From the NCBI GenBank assembly GCA_022822405.1, contig JAJEBT010000168.1, positions 1 through 64,000 on the forward strand: 64,000 nt of DNA, written 5' to 3'. The DNA is from Alphaproteobacteria bacterium. Its GTDB lineage: Bacteria > Pseudomonadota > Alphaproteobacteria > MPNO01 > UBA830. The notes under the pieces were generated by a model. It did no database searches, was not told the origin of the DNA, and saw only the letters and a list, made by a program, of their open reading frames with translations. Every line of letters starts with the position of its first letter. The stretch's first letter is position 1. This document shows positions 1 through 8,074 of this stretch, in pieces. Position numbers and translations under genes: made by a program.

Positions 1-399
1 ATCACGCCGCCGGTCGCGATAGCCGCCTTTGCCGCCGCCACGGTCGCCGGCTCGGAACCGATGAGGACGGGCTATGCGGCGGTGATGTTCGGATGGTCCG
101 CCTATCTCATCCCCTTCCTGTTCGTCGTCTCGCCGGTGCTCCTGATGATCGGCACGACCGGACAGATTCTCGGCGTCACGGCCGCCACGGTCGCCGGCGT
201 GTGGGCGGTGTCGGTGGGGCTTGCGGGCTGGCTCTTCTGCGCGACCGGCACGCCCACGCGTATCCTCTTCATCGCTGCGGGCGCCGCGCTCCTGGTCCCG
301 GGGACTCTCTTCGAAGGCGCCGTCTTGCTGAACCTCGCCGGCGCCGCCGCTGCCGCCGCCCTCGTTTTCGCCAACCGCAAACGCGCGGCCGCGGGCTGA
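1..399 (+). CDS. TRAP transporter fused permease, C-terminal fragment
   Basis: The frame is open from the first base and ends at TGA 397-399; only the last 132 residues are in the window. It begins with ITPPVAIAAFAAATVAGSEP, the conserved loop of TRAP large permeases of the fused 4TM/12TM type, and continues with about four hydrophobic segments. Members of this family form the membrane channel of sodium-driven tripartite ATP-independent periplasmic transporters for organic acids. The rest of the gene and its binding protein lie to the left. It is separate from the DctPQM system at 2785-5820, so two TRAP systems sit within 6 kb. The family call is firm; the substrate cannot be told. Confidence 0.85.
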   Translation: MTPPVAIAAFAAATVAGSEPMRTGYAAVMFGWSAYLIPFLFVVSPVLLMIGTTGQILGVTAATVAGVWAVSVGLAGWLFCATGTPTRILFIAAGAALLVPGTLFEGAVLLNLAGAAAAAALVFANRKRAAAG

Positions 400-458
400 C
401 AAGCTCCGCACAAGACGCCATACTGCGACGTCAGCCACCAAGCGGGCGCCGCACGGCC

Positions 459-863
459 ATGTCCGATACCGACGCTGTCCTGTTCGCCAACGAGGTCTTC
501 TACCGCGCCTTCGTGGACCGGGACTTCGCCGCCATGGACGATCTGTGGTCGAAGACGGCGCCGGTCACCTGCCTGCACCCCGGATGGGGCCCGGTCTTCG
601 GCAGGAAACAGGTCATGCAGACCTGGAAATCGATCATCAGCCATCCCGATTCGCCGCGGATCGCGTGCCACATGGCCCAGGCCCACCTTTACGGTGAGAC
701 CGCGAGCGTTGTGTGCTTCGAGGAAATCGACAAGCGGTTCCTCGTTGCAACCAACATCTTCGTCCGCGAAGACCGCCTGTGGAAGATGGTCCACCACCAG
801 TCCGGGCCGACCGCCGCGCAGCCCGAGATTTCGCCCGAGGAGGCCCCCGGGCCGCTCAACTGA
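459..863 (+). CDS. NTF2-like / SnoaL-fold protein
   Basis: A 134-residue protein starting MSDTDAVLFANEVFYRAF. The pattern of an N-terminal helix (ANEVFYRAFVDRDFAAMDDLW), a CLHPGW turn and alternating strands ending KMVHHQSGP is that of the NTF2-like superfamily (SnoaL_3/DUF4440 type). These small alpha+beta cones act as ligand-binding or isomerase-like domains, and the reaction cannot be assigned. I took the ATG at 459 because the fold begins there, although the frame is open further upstream. It lies 60 bases after the TRAP permease fragment on the same strand. It may be a stand-alone cytosolic protein, since no signal peptide is visible. Confidence 0.8.
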   Translation: MSDTDAVLFANEVFYRAFVDRDFAAMDDLWSKTAPVTCLHPGWGPVFGRKQVMQTWKSIISHPDSPRIACHMAQAHLYGETASVVCFEEIDKRFLVATNIFVREDRLWKMVHHQSGPTAAQPEISPEEAPGPLN

Positions 864-887
864 GTGCGCGGTGGCGGCAACAACCGG

Positions 888-2567
888 TCATTCGGCCGCT
901 ATCGACTCTCCATCGCATACGCGGCGGATCAGCGCCGCCATTTCGGCAATGCCGTAAAGGGCCACGAACGACCCGAAGCGCGGCCCCTGGCTTTGGCCCA
1001 GCAGCACTTCGTAGAGTACCGCGAACCATTCGCGCAGGTTCTCGTAGCCGGATGCCTTGCCGACCTCGTAGATCTCGCTCTGGATGCTTTCCGGACCGGC
1101 ATCGGCAGGCAGGCTCTCGAGGCGGGCGAGCAGCGCCGCCAGCGCCTCGCGCTCCGCATCATCGGGCAGGCGGTAGTTCTTCTTCGGCTTCACGAAATCA
1201 CGGTAATAGGCGATGGCATGGCCGATCAGCGCATCGAGATTGGGGTCGTCTTCGGGGCCCGTTCCCGGCGCGTAGCGGCTGACGAAGCCCCACAGCACCG
1301 CAGGGTCTTCGGTATTGCAGACGGCGGCAAGGTTGAGCAGCAGCCCGAATCCGACCGGACTCCGCCCGCGTTCCGCCTCGCCGCCGGCATCGAGATCGGC
1401 ACCGCCCAGGACCTCCCGCCTCGAAGGGCATGCGGCGTCCCCCTCCGCGCCACCGGCGGTGCGCGGCAGGACATCGCGAAGATGCCAGTACGGGTTCTCG
1501 ATTCGGCCGGCCCAGTCCTGGTCCGCAAAGTTCTCGAGATGCCTCGACCAGTCGTCGACATGGCGCGGGATGACGTCGAAATACAACCGCTTGGCCTTGC
1601 GCGGCGAGTTGTACATGAACAGGCCGAGGCTGGAGGCCGGGGCATAGTCCAGCCACTCATCCACCGTCAGCCCGTTACCGCGCGACTTCGAGATCTTCTC
1701 GCCGTTCTCGTCGAGGAACAGCTCGTAGGTAAAGCCGGCCGGCGGCGTGCCGCCGAGAATCCTGCAAATGCGGCCCGACAGGCGGACGGAATCGATCAGG
1801 TCCTTTCCCGACATCTCGTAGTCCACCGACAGCGCCGCCCAGCGCATGGCCCAATCCGCCTTCCACTGAAGCTTGCACCGGCCTCCGGTCACCGGGGTCT
1901 CGACCTTCGAGCCGTCTTCGTCCTCGTAGACGATCGTGCCCGCATCCGGATCGGTGGCCGCGACCCGGGCGAGAAGCACCCGTCCGGTTCGGGGGCATAC
2001 GGGAAGGAAGGGGCTGTAGGTTTCGCGCCGCTCGCGGCCCAGCGTCGGCGCAATCACGGCTATGATCTCCTCGTGATGGCGCAGCACGGCCAGGAGCACC
2101 TCGTCGAACTCTCCCGACCGGTAGCACTCGGTGGCGCTTCTGAACTCGTATTCGAAGTCGAACCTGTCGAGGAATTCGCGAAGAAGGGCGTTGTTGTGGT
2201 GGCCGAAGCTCTCGTGAGTGCCGAACGGGTCGGGAACGCTCGTCAGCGGCTTGCCGATTTGTTCGGCGAGCATTTCCGGATTCGGAATGTTGTCGGGAAC
2301 GCTGCGCATGCCGTCCATGTCGTCCGAAAACGCGAACAGCCGCGTCCGGACATCCGGCGCCATGTCCTCGAACGCCTGGCGGACCATGGTCGTGCGCACG
2401 ACTTCGCCGAACGTGCCGATATGCGGCAGCCCCGACGGGCCGTACCCGGTCTGGAACAGCACGTATCCCTTCCCGGGCGCTTGGCCGCCGAGACGGTCGA
2501 CGAGCCGGCGCGCTTCCTCATACGGCCAAGCCCTGGCTTCGCGGACCAGTGTGTGAATATCCGCCAC
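888..2567 (-). CDS. lysS: Class I lysyl-tRNA synthetase
   Basis: A 559-residue class I (archaeal-type) lysyl-tRNA synthetase, which charges tRNA-Lys with lysine using ATP. The Rossmann-fold HIGH-like motif GPSGLPHIGTF is at residues 43-53 and the KMSKS-like motif KISKS at 291-295. A Lys-specific block lies between them (WKADWAMRWAALSVDYEMSGKD). The start is GTG at 2567, giving MADIHTLVREARAWPYEEA. This is unrelated in fold to the class II LysRS of most bacteria; class I is known in many alphaproteobacteria and spirochaetes. Whether a class II copy exists elsewhere cannot be seen. The gene stands alone, tail to tail with the NTF2-like gene. Confidence 0.95.
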   Translation of the reverse strand: MADIHTLVREARAWPYEEARRLVDRLGGQAPGKGYVLFQTGYGPSGLPHIGTFGEVVRTTMVRQAFEDMAPDVRTRLFAFSDDMDGMRSVPDNIPNPEMLAEQIGKPLTSVPDPFGTHESFGHHNNALLREFLDRFDFEYEFRSATECYRSGEFDEVLLAVLRHHEEIIAVIAPTLGRERRETYSPFLPVCPRTGRVLLARVAATDPDAGTIVYEDEDGSKVETPVTGGRCKLQWKADWAMRWAALSVDYEMSGKDLIDSVRLSGRICRILGGTPPAGFTYELFLDENGEKISKSRGNGLTVDEWLDYAPASSLGLFMYNSPRKAKRLYFDVIPRHVDDWSRHLENFADQDWAGRIENPYWHLRDVLPRTAGGAEGDAACPSRREVLGGADLDAGGEAERGRSPVGFGLLLNLAAVCNTEDPAVLWGFVSRYAPGTGPEDDPNLDALIGHAIAYYRDFVKPKKNYRLPDDAEREALAALLARLESLPADAGPESIQSEIYEVGKASGYENLREWFAVLYEVLLGQSQGPRFGSFVALYGIAEMAALIRRVCDGESIAAE

Positions 2568-2784
2568 GTCGATCTCCGGGGTATCGGATCAGCGCGCCAC
2601 GCCATCCGCCGGCCGCAACGGCCCGGACAGGTCCCTGCGCGTCTCTGGGCAGGCAGGATAGAGAGACCCGCGAATTTGGCAACCGGGATCGGCGGCGCAC
2701 ATGCGGAAAAGAGTGGTCCATGGCGCGCACCGCGCCTGAAACTGCTCTGCGGGCGGCCAGGCCCCGCGAACGCCCCGCGCACCG

Positions 2785-4230
2785 TCAGTTCAACTGCCGT
2801 GGGAGCCAGACCGCGAGTTCGGGCACGACGATGAGCAGCACGAGCACGAACAGTTCAATGGTGATGAACGGAAGCGCCGCGATCACCACCTGTCCGAGCG
2901 AGACGTTGAACGGCGCGACCCCTTTCATGACATAGAGCAACAGGCCGAAAGGCGGCGTCAGCAAGCTGATCTCCATCGTGATCAGCATCAGGACCATGAG
3001 CCAGATGACGTCGATATTGAACGCCGCCTGAAGCGATTGCGAACCGAGAAGGAAGAACGGAAGGGTGAGGAGCAGCATGCTCACCTGGTCCATGAAGGCG
3101 CCGAGAAAGAGCAGCACCAGCATCATCACGATCACCACCGTCAACGGCGTGAGCTTCAAGGCGCTGATCTGCTGCAACAGCCCGTCGGTGGCTCCCGAAT
3201 TCGCCAGCGCCTGACTGAATACCAGCGAGCCGGCGATGATGAACAGGATCATGGTGTTGATCTTGGCCGTCTCCAGGAGCGCCTTGCCGATTTCCCGCCA
3301 GGTGAAATCCGCCCCTTCGATGCCGGTAATCGTGATCACGCTCTTGAACAGCCGGAAGAAATAGCAGGCGCCGAGAGCGGCGAGGCAACCCAGCGCGGCC
3401 GCTTCGGTCGGTGCCGCGATCTTGAAGAAGATGCTGCCGACCACGACGATGAAGATGATGAACAGCGGCAGGATGTAGAGGGAGAACGGGAGCAGCCGGT
3501 TGAGCGGCCGGCGCAAGCGTCCGGCATAGGTCCAGCTCCAGCGGGTCTTCCCTCCGGCGTTGACGGCCACGGTGACCGGCTCGTCCAGCCCGCTTTCGTC
3601 GGGCGCGTAGCTCGGCGCCAGCGACGGGTTGAGCGTGCAGCGCACTATCACGTAGCCGAAGAAGAGGACGGCCATGAGTATGCCCGGCACGATGCCCGCT
3701 ATGAGAAGCTGCGCGACCGACTGCTCGGCGAGGCTCGCGAGCAGCACCGCAAGCGCCGATGGCGGAATGAGCATGGCGATGCCGCCGACGGCCATGATCG
3801 GGCCCATCGCGATGGTCGGCCGGTATCCGCGCTTCACCATGTCCGGAAGCAGCACCGATCCGAGGATCGCGGTGTTGGCGATGGTCGACCCGGACAGCGA
3901 GGAGAAGATCGTCCCGCCGACGATCGACACCACCGACAGCCGCCCCGGGACGCGCGCGATCATGCGGTCGATGGCATTGATGGCCTTGAAGGCAACCCCG
4001 GTCTGCAGGAGGATCTCGCCCATCAGCAGGAACAGCGGGATCGGGGCCAGGGTGAACTTGATCGCGTTGTGGAATTCCATCGGCATCAGCACGAGGCCGA
4101 TGTCCCCGCTCAGGAACAGGTACGTGCCGAGCACGTTGGCCCCGAAAAAGGCGAAAGCCACCGGCAGGCCGAGAAACATCGCCACGCACACCGTGCCGAG
4201 CAGGAGGAGGAGGGCGAGATACCACTCCAT
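2785..4230 (-). CDS. dctM: TRAP transporter large permease (DctM)
   Basis: A 481-residue, very hydrophobic protein with about twelve predicted membrane segments. It carries hallmarks of the large TRAP subunit: FTLAPIPLFLLMGEILLQTG near residue 60, the GRLSVVSIVGGTIFSSLSGS loop near 95-115, and IPPSALAVLLASLAEQS near 155. It forms the ion-coupled translocation pathway with DctQ and takes solute from DctP. It starts one base after the dctQ stop, so the two are translationally coupled. It is longer than the usual 425-430 residues because of an extended cytoplasmic loop (about residues 205-235). The substrate is not evident; the divergent cluster at 6114-11705 suggests a carboxylate. Confidence 0.93.
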   Translation of the reverse strand: MEWYLALLLLLGTVCVAMFLGLPVAFAFFGANVLGTYLFLSGDIGLVLMPMEFHNAIKFTLAPIPLFLLMGEILLQTGVAFKAINAIDRMIARVPGRLSVVSIVGGTIFSSLSGSTIANTAILGSVLLPDMVKRGYRPTIAMGPIMAVGGIAMLIPPSALAVLLASLAEQSVAQLLIAGIVPGILMAVLFFGYVIVRCTLNPSLAPSYAPDESGLDEPVTVAVNAGGKTRWSWTYAGRLRRPLNRLLPFSLYILPLFIIFIVVVGSIFFKIAAPTEAAALGCLAALGACYFFRLFKSVITITGIEGADFTWREIGKALLETAKINTMILFIIAGSLVFSQALANSGATDGLLQQISALKLTPLTVVIVMMLVLLFLGAFMDQVSMLLLTLPFFLLGSQSLQAAFNIDVIWLMVLMLITMEISLLTPPFGLLLYVMKGVAPFNVSLGQVVIAALPFITIELFVLVLLIVVPELAVWLPRQLN

Positions 4231-4231
4231 C

Positions 4232-4753
4232 TCAGAGGCCCGCCTTGGTGCCGGCGGCCGGATCTTCGGCGCGCACCCGGCGCATTCGCAGCAGGAACTC
4301 GACGGTCAGCATGAGAAACGAGAACGCGAACACGACCATCAGGTAGCCGGTCGGGATCCGGAGATCCTTGTCGGGCAGGATATTGTCGGCGAATTCGGCA
4401 ATCGCGGACCGCGTTCCGTAGACGAAGAGCAGGAGGCAGAGTGCCGCACCGGCAATGTTGAGCAGCTGGTCGAGGGTCCGTGCGGAGTTCGCGGGAAGGC
4501 TGCTGATGAAGACGTCGACGCGGATATGCGCGCCGAGGCGCAGGACCCACGGAGCGCCGAGGAATATCCCGAAATACAGCGCGTATTCGACGGCCTCGTA
4601 CAGCCACCACCAGCCGCCGAACCCGAGCCGGATCGAGAGCAGGTTGAGCGGAATGAGCACCGCGAAAAGCCCGATGGAGACCGCGACGGCACCCGCCACG
4701 ATCCTGTTGAAGCGGTCGGTTCCTGCCTCAAGACGGTCGAGCAGTTCACCCAT
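4232..4753 (-). CDS. dctQ: TRAP transporter small permease (DctQ)
   Basis: A 173-residue membrane protein with four predicted transmembrane helices, the usual DctQ topology. Recognisable blocks are FGGWWWLYEAVEYALYFGIFLGAPWVLRLGAHIRVDVF at about 48-85 and a cytoplasmic Arg-rich tail. I chose the ATG at 4753 (MGELLDRLEAGTDRFN); the frame is open further upstream, but that extension is Arg/Ala-rich and crosses the strong hairpin at 4774-4811. DctQ is an obligate partner of DctM. It sits between dctP and dctM, in the order dctP-dctQ-dctM. Confidence 0.9.
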   Translation of the reverse strand: MGELLDRLEAGTDRFNRIVAGAVAVSIGLFAVLIPLNLLSIRLGFGGWWWLYEAVEYALYFGIFLGAPWVLRLGAHIRVDVFISSLPANSARTLDQLLNIAGAALCLLLFVYGTRSAIAEFADNILPDKDLRIPTGYLMVVFAFSFLMLTVEFLLRMRRVRAEDPAAGTKAGL

Positions 4754-4773
4754 TGCCTCGCCCCGGGGGACAA

Positions 4774-4811
4774 GGGAAGCGGCGCCGGCCCCGGGGCCGG
4801 TGCCGCTTCCC
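4774..4811 (-). terminator. Strong 19-bp hairpin between dctP and dctQ
   Basis: A near-perfect palindrome: arm 4774-4792 pairs with 4793-4811 over 19 bp with a single G-T wobble and essentially no spacer at the CCCC/GGGG centre. It lies just after the dctP stop (4831, minus strand) and before the dctQ start (4753). There is no T-tract, so it more likely acts as an attenuator or an mRNA 3'-end stabiliser than as a full terminator. Such elements commonly let binding-protein mRNA exceed permease mRNA. The pairing is seen directly; the role is inferred. Confidence 0.7.
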
Positions 4812-4830
4812 CGATTGCGGGATGCCGCGC

Positions 4831-5820
4831 CTACGGCCTGGTGAAGAGCTTCTTCAGCTTCGCCCCGTGCTCTGGGCTGCGGTCGAGAACCTCTTTCCAG
4901 CCGGCATCGAAGGCCGTCTTCAGCCACTTCTCGCGATCGGCGCCCTTGAACTCGATGGCCTCGATCCCCTTCTCGTCATACCAGGCGTGAATCTTCTTGA
5001 TTCTCTCCTGGAATGCCGCGCCACGCGGCTCGGACTTGTCCTCGTATTCGAGGCCGACCTTGGTGATCAGGTCCTGGGCCGCCTTCGGAAGCGTCTTCCA
5101 CTTCTTGAGGTTCACCAGCGTGTGCAGTGACGAACTGTAGAAGCCGGGATCGAGCCGGTACTTCGTGACCTCGGCCCATGTCGGCACCCAGCCGAGCGAC
5201 GGCCAGCCGAAGCCCTGAACCGTCCCGTTCTCCATGTAGGTGTAGACCTGGGCGATGTTCGAGGTCTGCGTCGTACCTCCAAGAGCCTTGACGAAGGCCG
5301 TGTAGACCGGAGAGACGCGGATGTGGAGGCCGGTGAGATCGGGCTTGGTGACCTTCTTGTTCATCCACAGGTGGAACGGACCGTTGTCGTCATGGCGGGC
5401 GACATAGTGAATGTTCTTTTCCGCCAGCAGCTTGGTCGCATAGGCGAGGCCGCCATTCTTGCGCAATTCGGCGTAGGTGTACTCGGAGAACCGGAAGACC
5501 GGTGCCTCGGGGAGCACGTTCCCGAAATAGGCTTCGGTGCAGCCGACCATGTCGTAGGCGCCGCGGGACATCTTCTGCGTCAGCGTGAAGGGGCTGCCGA
5601 TCGCCGGCGCACCGCCTTTCATATCGACCTTGAGAACGCCCTTGCCGCGCTCGTTCAGCTCCTTGACCAGCTTCTCGTAGACCCTGGAGGGCGGGCTGCC
5701 GATCGGAAAACAGCTTGCACTGCTGATCGTCACCTCCTTCGCGGCCGCGGGGGCCGACCCCAGGGCCACGGCCGCTGCGAGCGCACCGATTCCGGCGACG
5801 GCTCCTGATTTCTTCCACAT
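4831..5820 (-). CDS. dctP: TRAP transporter solute-binding protein (DctP)
   Basis: A 329-residue periplasmic binding protein. Residues 1-27 are a classic Sec signal peptide (MWKKSGAVAGIGALAAAVAL..APAAA, cleavage before KEV). The DctP family is shown by the spacing and content of GAYDMVGCTEAYFG (about 97-110), the NIHYVARHDDNGPFHLW block, and GLHIRVSPVYTAFVKALGGT with the conserved Arg that pairs with substrate carboxylates. It captures the solute for DctQM. The start is the ATG at 5820, preceded by AAGGGAGT at a good Shine-Dalgarno distance. It is first in the dctPQM operon and is read divergently from the racemase-led operon. The ligand is unknown; the conserved Arg favours an organic acid. 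Confidence 0.93.
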   Translation of the reverse strand: MWKKSGAVAGIGALAAAVALGSAPAAAKEVTISSASCFPIGSPPSRVYEKLVKELNERGKGVLKVDMKGGAPAIGSPFTLTQKMSRGAYDMVGCTEAYFGNVLPEAPVFRFSEYTYAELRKNGGLAYATKLLAEKNIHYVARHDDNGPFHLWMNKKVTKPDLTGLHIRVSPVYTAFVKALGGTTQTSNIAQVYTYMENGTVQGFGWPSLGWVPTWAEVTKYRLDPGFYSSSLHTLVNLKKWKTLPKAAQDLITKVGLEYEDKSEPRGAAFQERIKKIHAWYDEKGIEAIEFKGADREKWLKTAFDAGWKEVLDRSPEHGAKLKKLFTRP

Positions 5821-5901
5821 GATCTGACTCCCTTGTTGGACACGGATGTTCCGGAGGCCGTCCCGCGCCCCGGCGCGGGACCCTCCCATCACGACGGGCC
5901 G

Positions 5902-5934
5902 ACTATACAGGATAGGTCCATGCAGGAACATGGA
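5902..5934 (-). promoter_or_regulatory. Possible dctP promoter with operator-like inverted repeat
   Basis: In the 293-base divergent region the minus strand carries TATAGT (5902-5907), a fair -10 element about 80 bases before dctP. Just upstream of it is the inverted repeat TCCATG-N6-CATGGA (5917-5922 / 5929-5934), which would overlap the -35/spacer and could be a regulator site. No good -35 is visible. No regulator gene is next to it in the window. This is a weak call made from pattern alone; the rest of 5821-6113 shows nothing else I can support. Confidence 0.3.
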
Positions 5935-6113
5935 ACGCCACCGTCGGCGACCGTACGCGCCGCGAGGCGTTTGTTGCCAGCGACCACACGGTTGCGTACA
6001 GTCGGCGGCGGCGTCCGGCTGGCGGGCCCGCAGGACTTCGCACGACCGGCCGGGCTGCGCCGACGGGCCTCCGCTGCCGCGGCCCGGCTGCCTCATCATC
6101 GCGGGAAACTGAC

Positions 6114-6896
6114 ATGGAACCCATCCGCATCGCCTATCAGAGCTTCGTCGACGCGGAACATGCAGGAACCTACTGGGAGCACCTGCAGGCCCACCTCGAC
6201 AAGATCGTCGACCCTGGAACGACCGTCGACATCAAGGGCATAACGCCGCACGATTCCTATGCCCACGCGCTTTCGGAATTTCGCTGCGCCCGCGAGATGA
6301 TCTGCAACGCCGTGACCGCCGAACGCGAGGGCTACGACGCCTTCGCCATGGGGCATTTCCAGGATCCGGGGCTTTACGAAGCCCGCGCCGCTGTCGACAT
6401 CCCGGTCCTCAGCCTCGGCGAGGCCTCGATGCTCTATGCCTGCCAACTCGGGCACCAGATCGGAATCGTGACCATCAACCCCCGCTACATTTCGTGGTTC
6501 CACCACCAGATCGGCAAGTACGGACTCAGGGAACGGGTCACGGGCGTGCATGCGATGACGTTCGAGCCCGGCCAGATCCTGGCCGCCTTCGACAGGGAAG
6601 GGGGGCTCGAGGAAGTGGTCGCGCTGTTCGAGGAACAGGGGAGGCCGCTTGTCGAGCGCGGGGTCGACGTCCTGATCACGGGTGGCGGCATTCCGATGCT
6701 GCTGTTCTCAAGGGTTCACAACCACAACATCGACGGCGCCCCGGTCATCAACGGTATCCCGATTCTCGTCAAGATGACCGAGATGGCCGTCAAGCTTCGC
6801 CGCCTCACCGGGCTGAACGTCAGCCGGACGTCGGATTTCGCGCAGCCGCCACCCGAGGTGATCGAAGAGTTCATGACCAATCCGAAGGGACTCTAG
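6114..6896 (+). CDS. Asp/Glu/hydantoin racemase-superfamily protein with replaced catalytic cysteines
   Basis: A 260-residue protein of the aspartate/glutamate/hydantoin racemase fold: MEPIRIAYQSFVD start, the GYDAFAMGHFQDPGL strand-loop at 73-87, VDIPVLSLGEAS at 94-105, and GVDVLITGGGIPM at 183-195. In active racemases the first catalytic Cys lies in a GCFxDPGL-like loop and the second in a (L/I)GC(T/A)G loop. Here the aligned residues are His81 and about Gly191, so two-cysteine racemisation is not expected. It could be a hydrolase, decarboxylase or isomerase on the same scaffold. It is the first gene of the plus-strand catabolic operon, two bases ahead of the thiolase-like gene. Confidence 0.85.
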   Translation: MEPIRIAYQSFVDAEHAGTYWEHLQAHLDKIVDPGTTVDIKGITPHDSYAHALSEFRCAREMICNAVTAEREGYDAFAMGHFQDPGLYEARAAVDIPVLSLGEASMLYACQLGHQIGIVTINPRYISWFHHQIGKYGLRERVTGVHAMTFEPGQILAAFDREGGLEEVVALFEEQGRPLVERGVDVLITGGGIPMLLFSRVHNHNIDGAPVINGIPILVKMTEMAVKLRRLTGLNVSRTSDFAQPPPEVIEEFMTNPKGL

Positions 6897-6898
6897 GC

Positions 6899-8074
6899 TT
6901 GGCGTCGCGGCGCGCGAGCTACGAGGGCATCGCCGTCTGCGCTCCGGCCACCGTCCCCTATACCCGCTATTCCATCCGGAGCGGCCACTGGTTTTGCGGG
7001 CGGGCGCTCGCCGCGCTTCTCGCGCAGTCCGGCCTCGACAAGTCGGATGTCGACGGTTTCTGCATCTCGAGCTTCACGCTCGCGCCGGACACGGCCGTCG
7101 GGCTGATGCAGCATGTGGGCGCATCGCCGCGCTGGCTCGACCACATTCCGATGGGCGGCGCCAGCGGCGTCGTTGCGCTGCGCCGCGCCGCCCGCGCCGT
7201 GCAGTCGGGCGATGCCGAGATCGTCGCCTGCATCGGCGCCGATACCAATCACGTCGACACCTTCCGGCGCACCATCGCAACCTTCAGCCAGTTCGCGAAC
7301 GACGCCGTCTACCCGTACGGCTCGGGCGGGCCCAATTCCAGCTTCGCGTTCCTCACCGACCACTACATGCGCGAGTTCGGCGCGACACGGGAGGATTTCG
7401 GAAAGCTCTGCATTGACCAGCGCCGCAACGCGCTGGCGCTGCCGCACGCCATGATGAAGCGGCCGCTTACCATGGAGCAGTATCTCGACGCCCGGGTCAT
7501 CGCCGACCCCCTGCGGCTGTTCGATTGCGTCATGCCGTGCGCCGGCGCCGAGGCCTGCCTGGTCATGACCACCGAGCGTGCCCGGTCCCTCGGCCTCGCC
7601 CACGCCACCATTCTCTCGACGATCGAACGGCACAACGCCTTTCCCGACGACCCCATACAGGTGCGCGGCGGCTGGGCGATGGATGTCGACGAATTCTACG
7701 ACGCCGCCGGTCTCGGACCGGAGGATGTCGATCTCGTGCAGGTTTATGACGACTACCCGGTGATCTGCTTCATGCAAATCGAGGATCTCGGTTTCTGCGC
7801 CAAGGGCGAAGCCGCGGAATTCGTGCGTCGCCGGGATCTGACCGTCGACGGCGACTTTCCCCTGAACACCTGCGGCGGCCAACTCTCGGCCGGGCAGGCC
7901 GGCGCGGGCGGAGGCTTCATCGGCCTCGTCGAGACCGTGCGCCAGCTCACCGGCCAGACGCTCGGCAGGGCCGTGGAAAAGGCACGGCACGGGCTGGTAT
8001 CGTGTTTCGGGATGATCAACTATGACCGCGGCCTCTGCACGTCGGCCGCGATCCTGAAACGGGGCACCGCATGA
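6899..8074 (+). CDS. Thiolase-like protein (non-canonical active site)
   Basis: A 391-residue protein of the thiolase/SCP2-like family, which normally makes or breaks C-C bonds in acyl-CoAs. The fold is evident from IGADTNHVD near 112, the PLRLFDCVMPCAGAEACLVM block at 205-223, VDLVQVYDDYPVI near 277 and the C-terminal FPLNTCGGQLSAGQAGAGGG. The usual nucleophilic Cys is absent: the nucleophile elbow reads PMGGASGVVAL (84-94). Cys325 occupies the place of His in the NxHGG motif. The start is TTG at 6899, with AGGGA about ten bases upstream. Such thiolase-like proteins typically pair with a DUF35 Zn-ribbon/OB-fold partner, and the next gene begins with exactly that domain and overlaps by four bases. 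Confidence 0.88.
   Translation: MASRRASYEGIAVCAPATVPYTRYSIRSGHWFCGRALAALLAQSGLDKSDVDGFCISSFTLAPDTAVGLMQHVGASPRWLDHIPMGGASGVVALRRAARAVQSGDAEIVACIGADTNHVDTFRRTIATFSQFANDAVYPYGSGGPNSSFAFLTDHYMREFGATREDFGKLCIDQRRNALALPHAMMKRPLTMEQYLDARVIADPLRLFDCVMPCAGAEACLVMTTERARSLGLAHATILSTIERHNAFPDDPIQVRGGWAMDVDEFYDAAGLGPEDVDLVQVYDDYPVICFMQIEDLGFCAKGEAAEFVRRRDLTVDGDFPLNTCGGQLSAGQAGAGGGFIGLVETVRQLTGQTLGRAVEKARHGLVSCFGMINYDRGLCTSAAILKRGTA

Noticed and set aside
864-2834. Long open frame of 656 codons on the plus strand
   Set aside because: It is antisense to lysS, has a biased Arg/Ala/Val composition without domains, and the minus-strand gene has clear class I synthetase motifs.
3037-4314. Open frame of 425 codons on the plus strand opposite dctM
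   Set aside because: Rich in His, Arg, Glu and Gln, the usual reverse image of a membrane protein gene; no recognisable domain.
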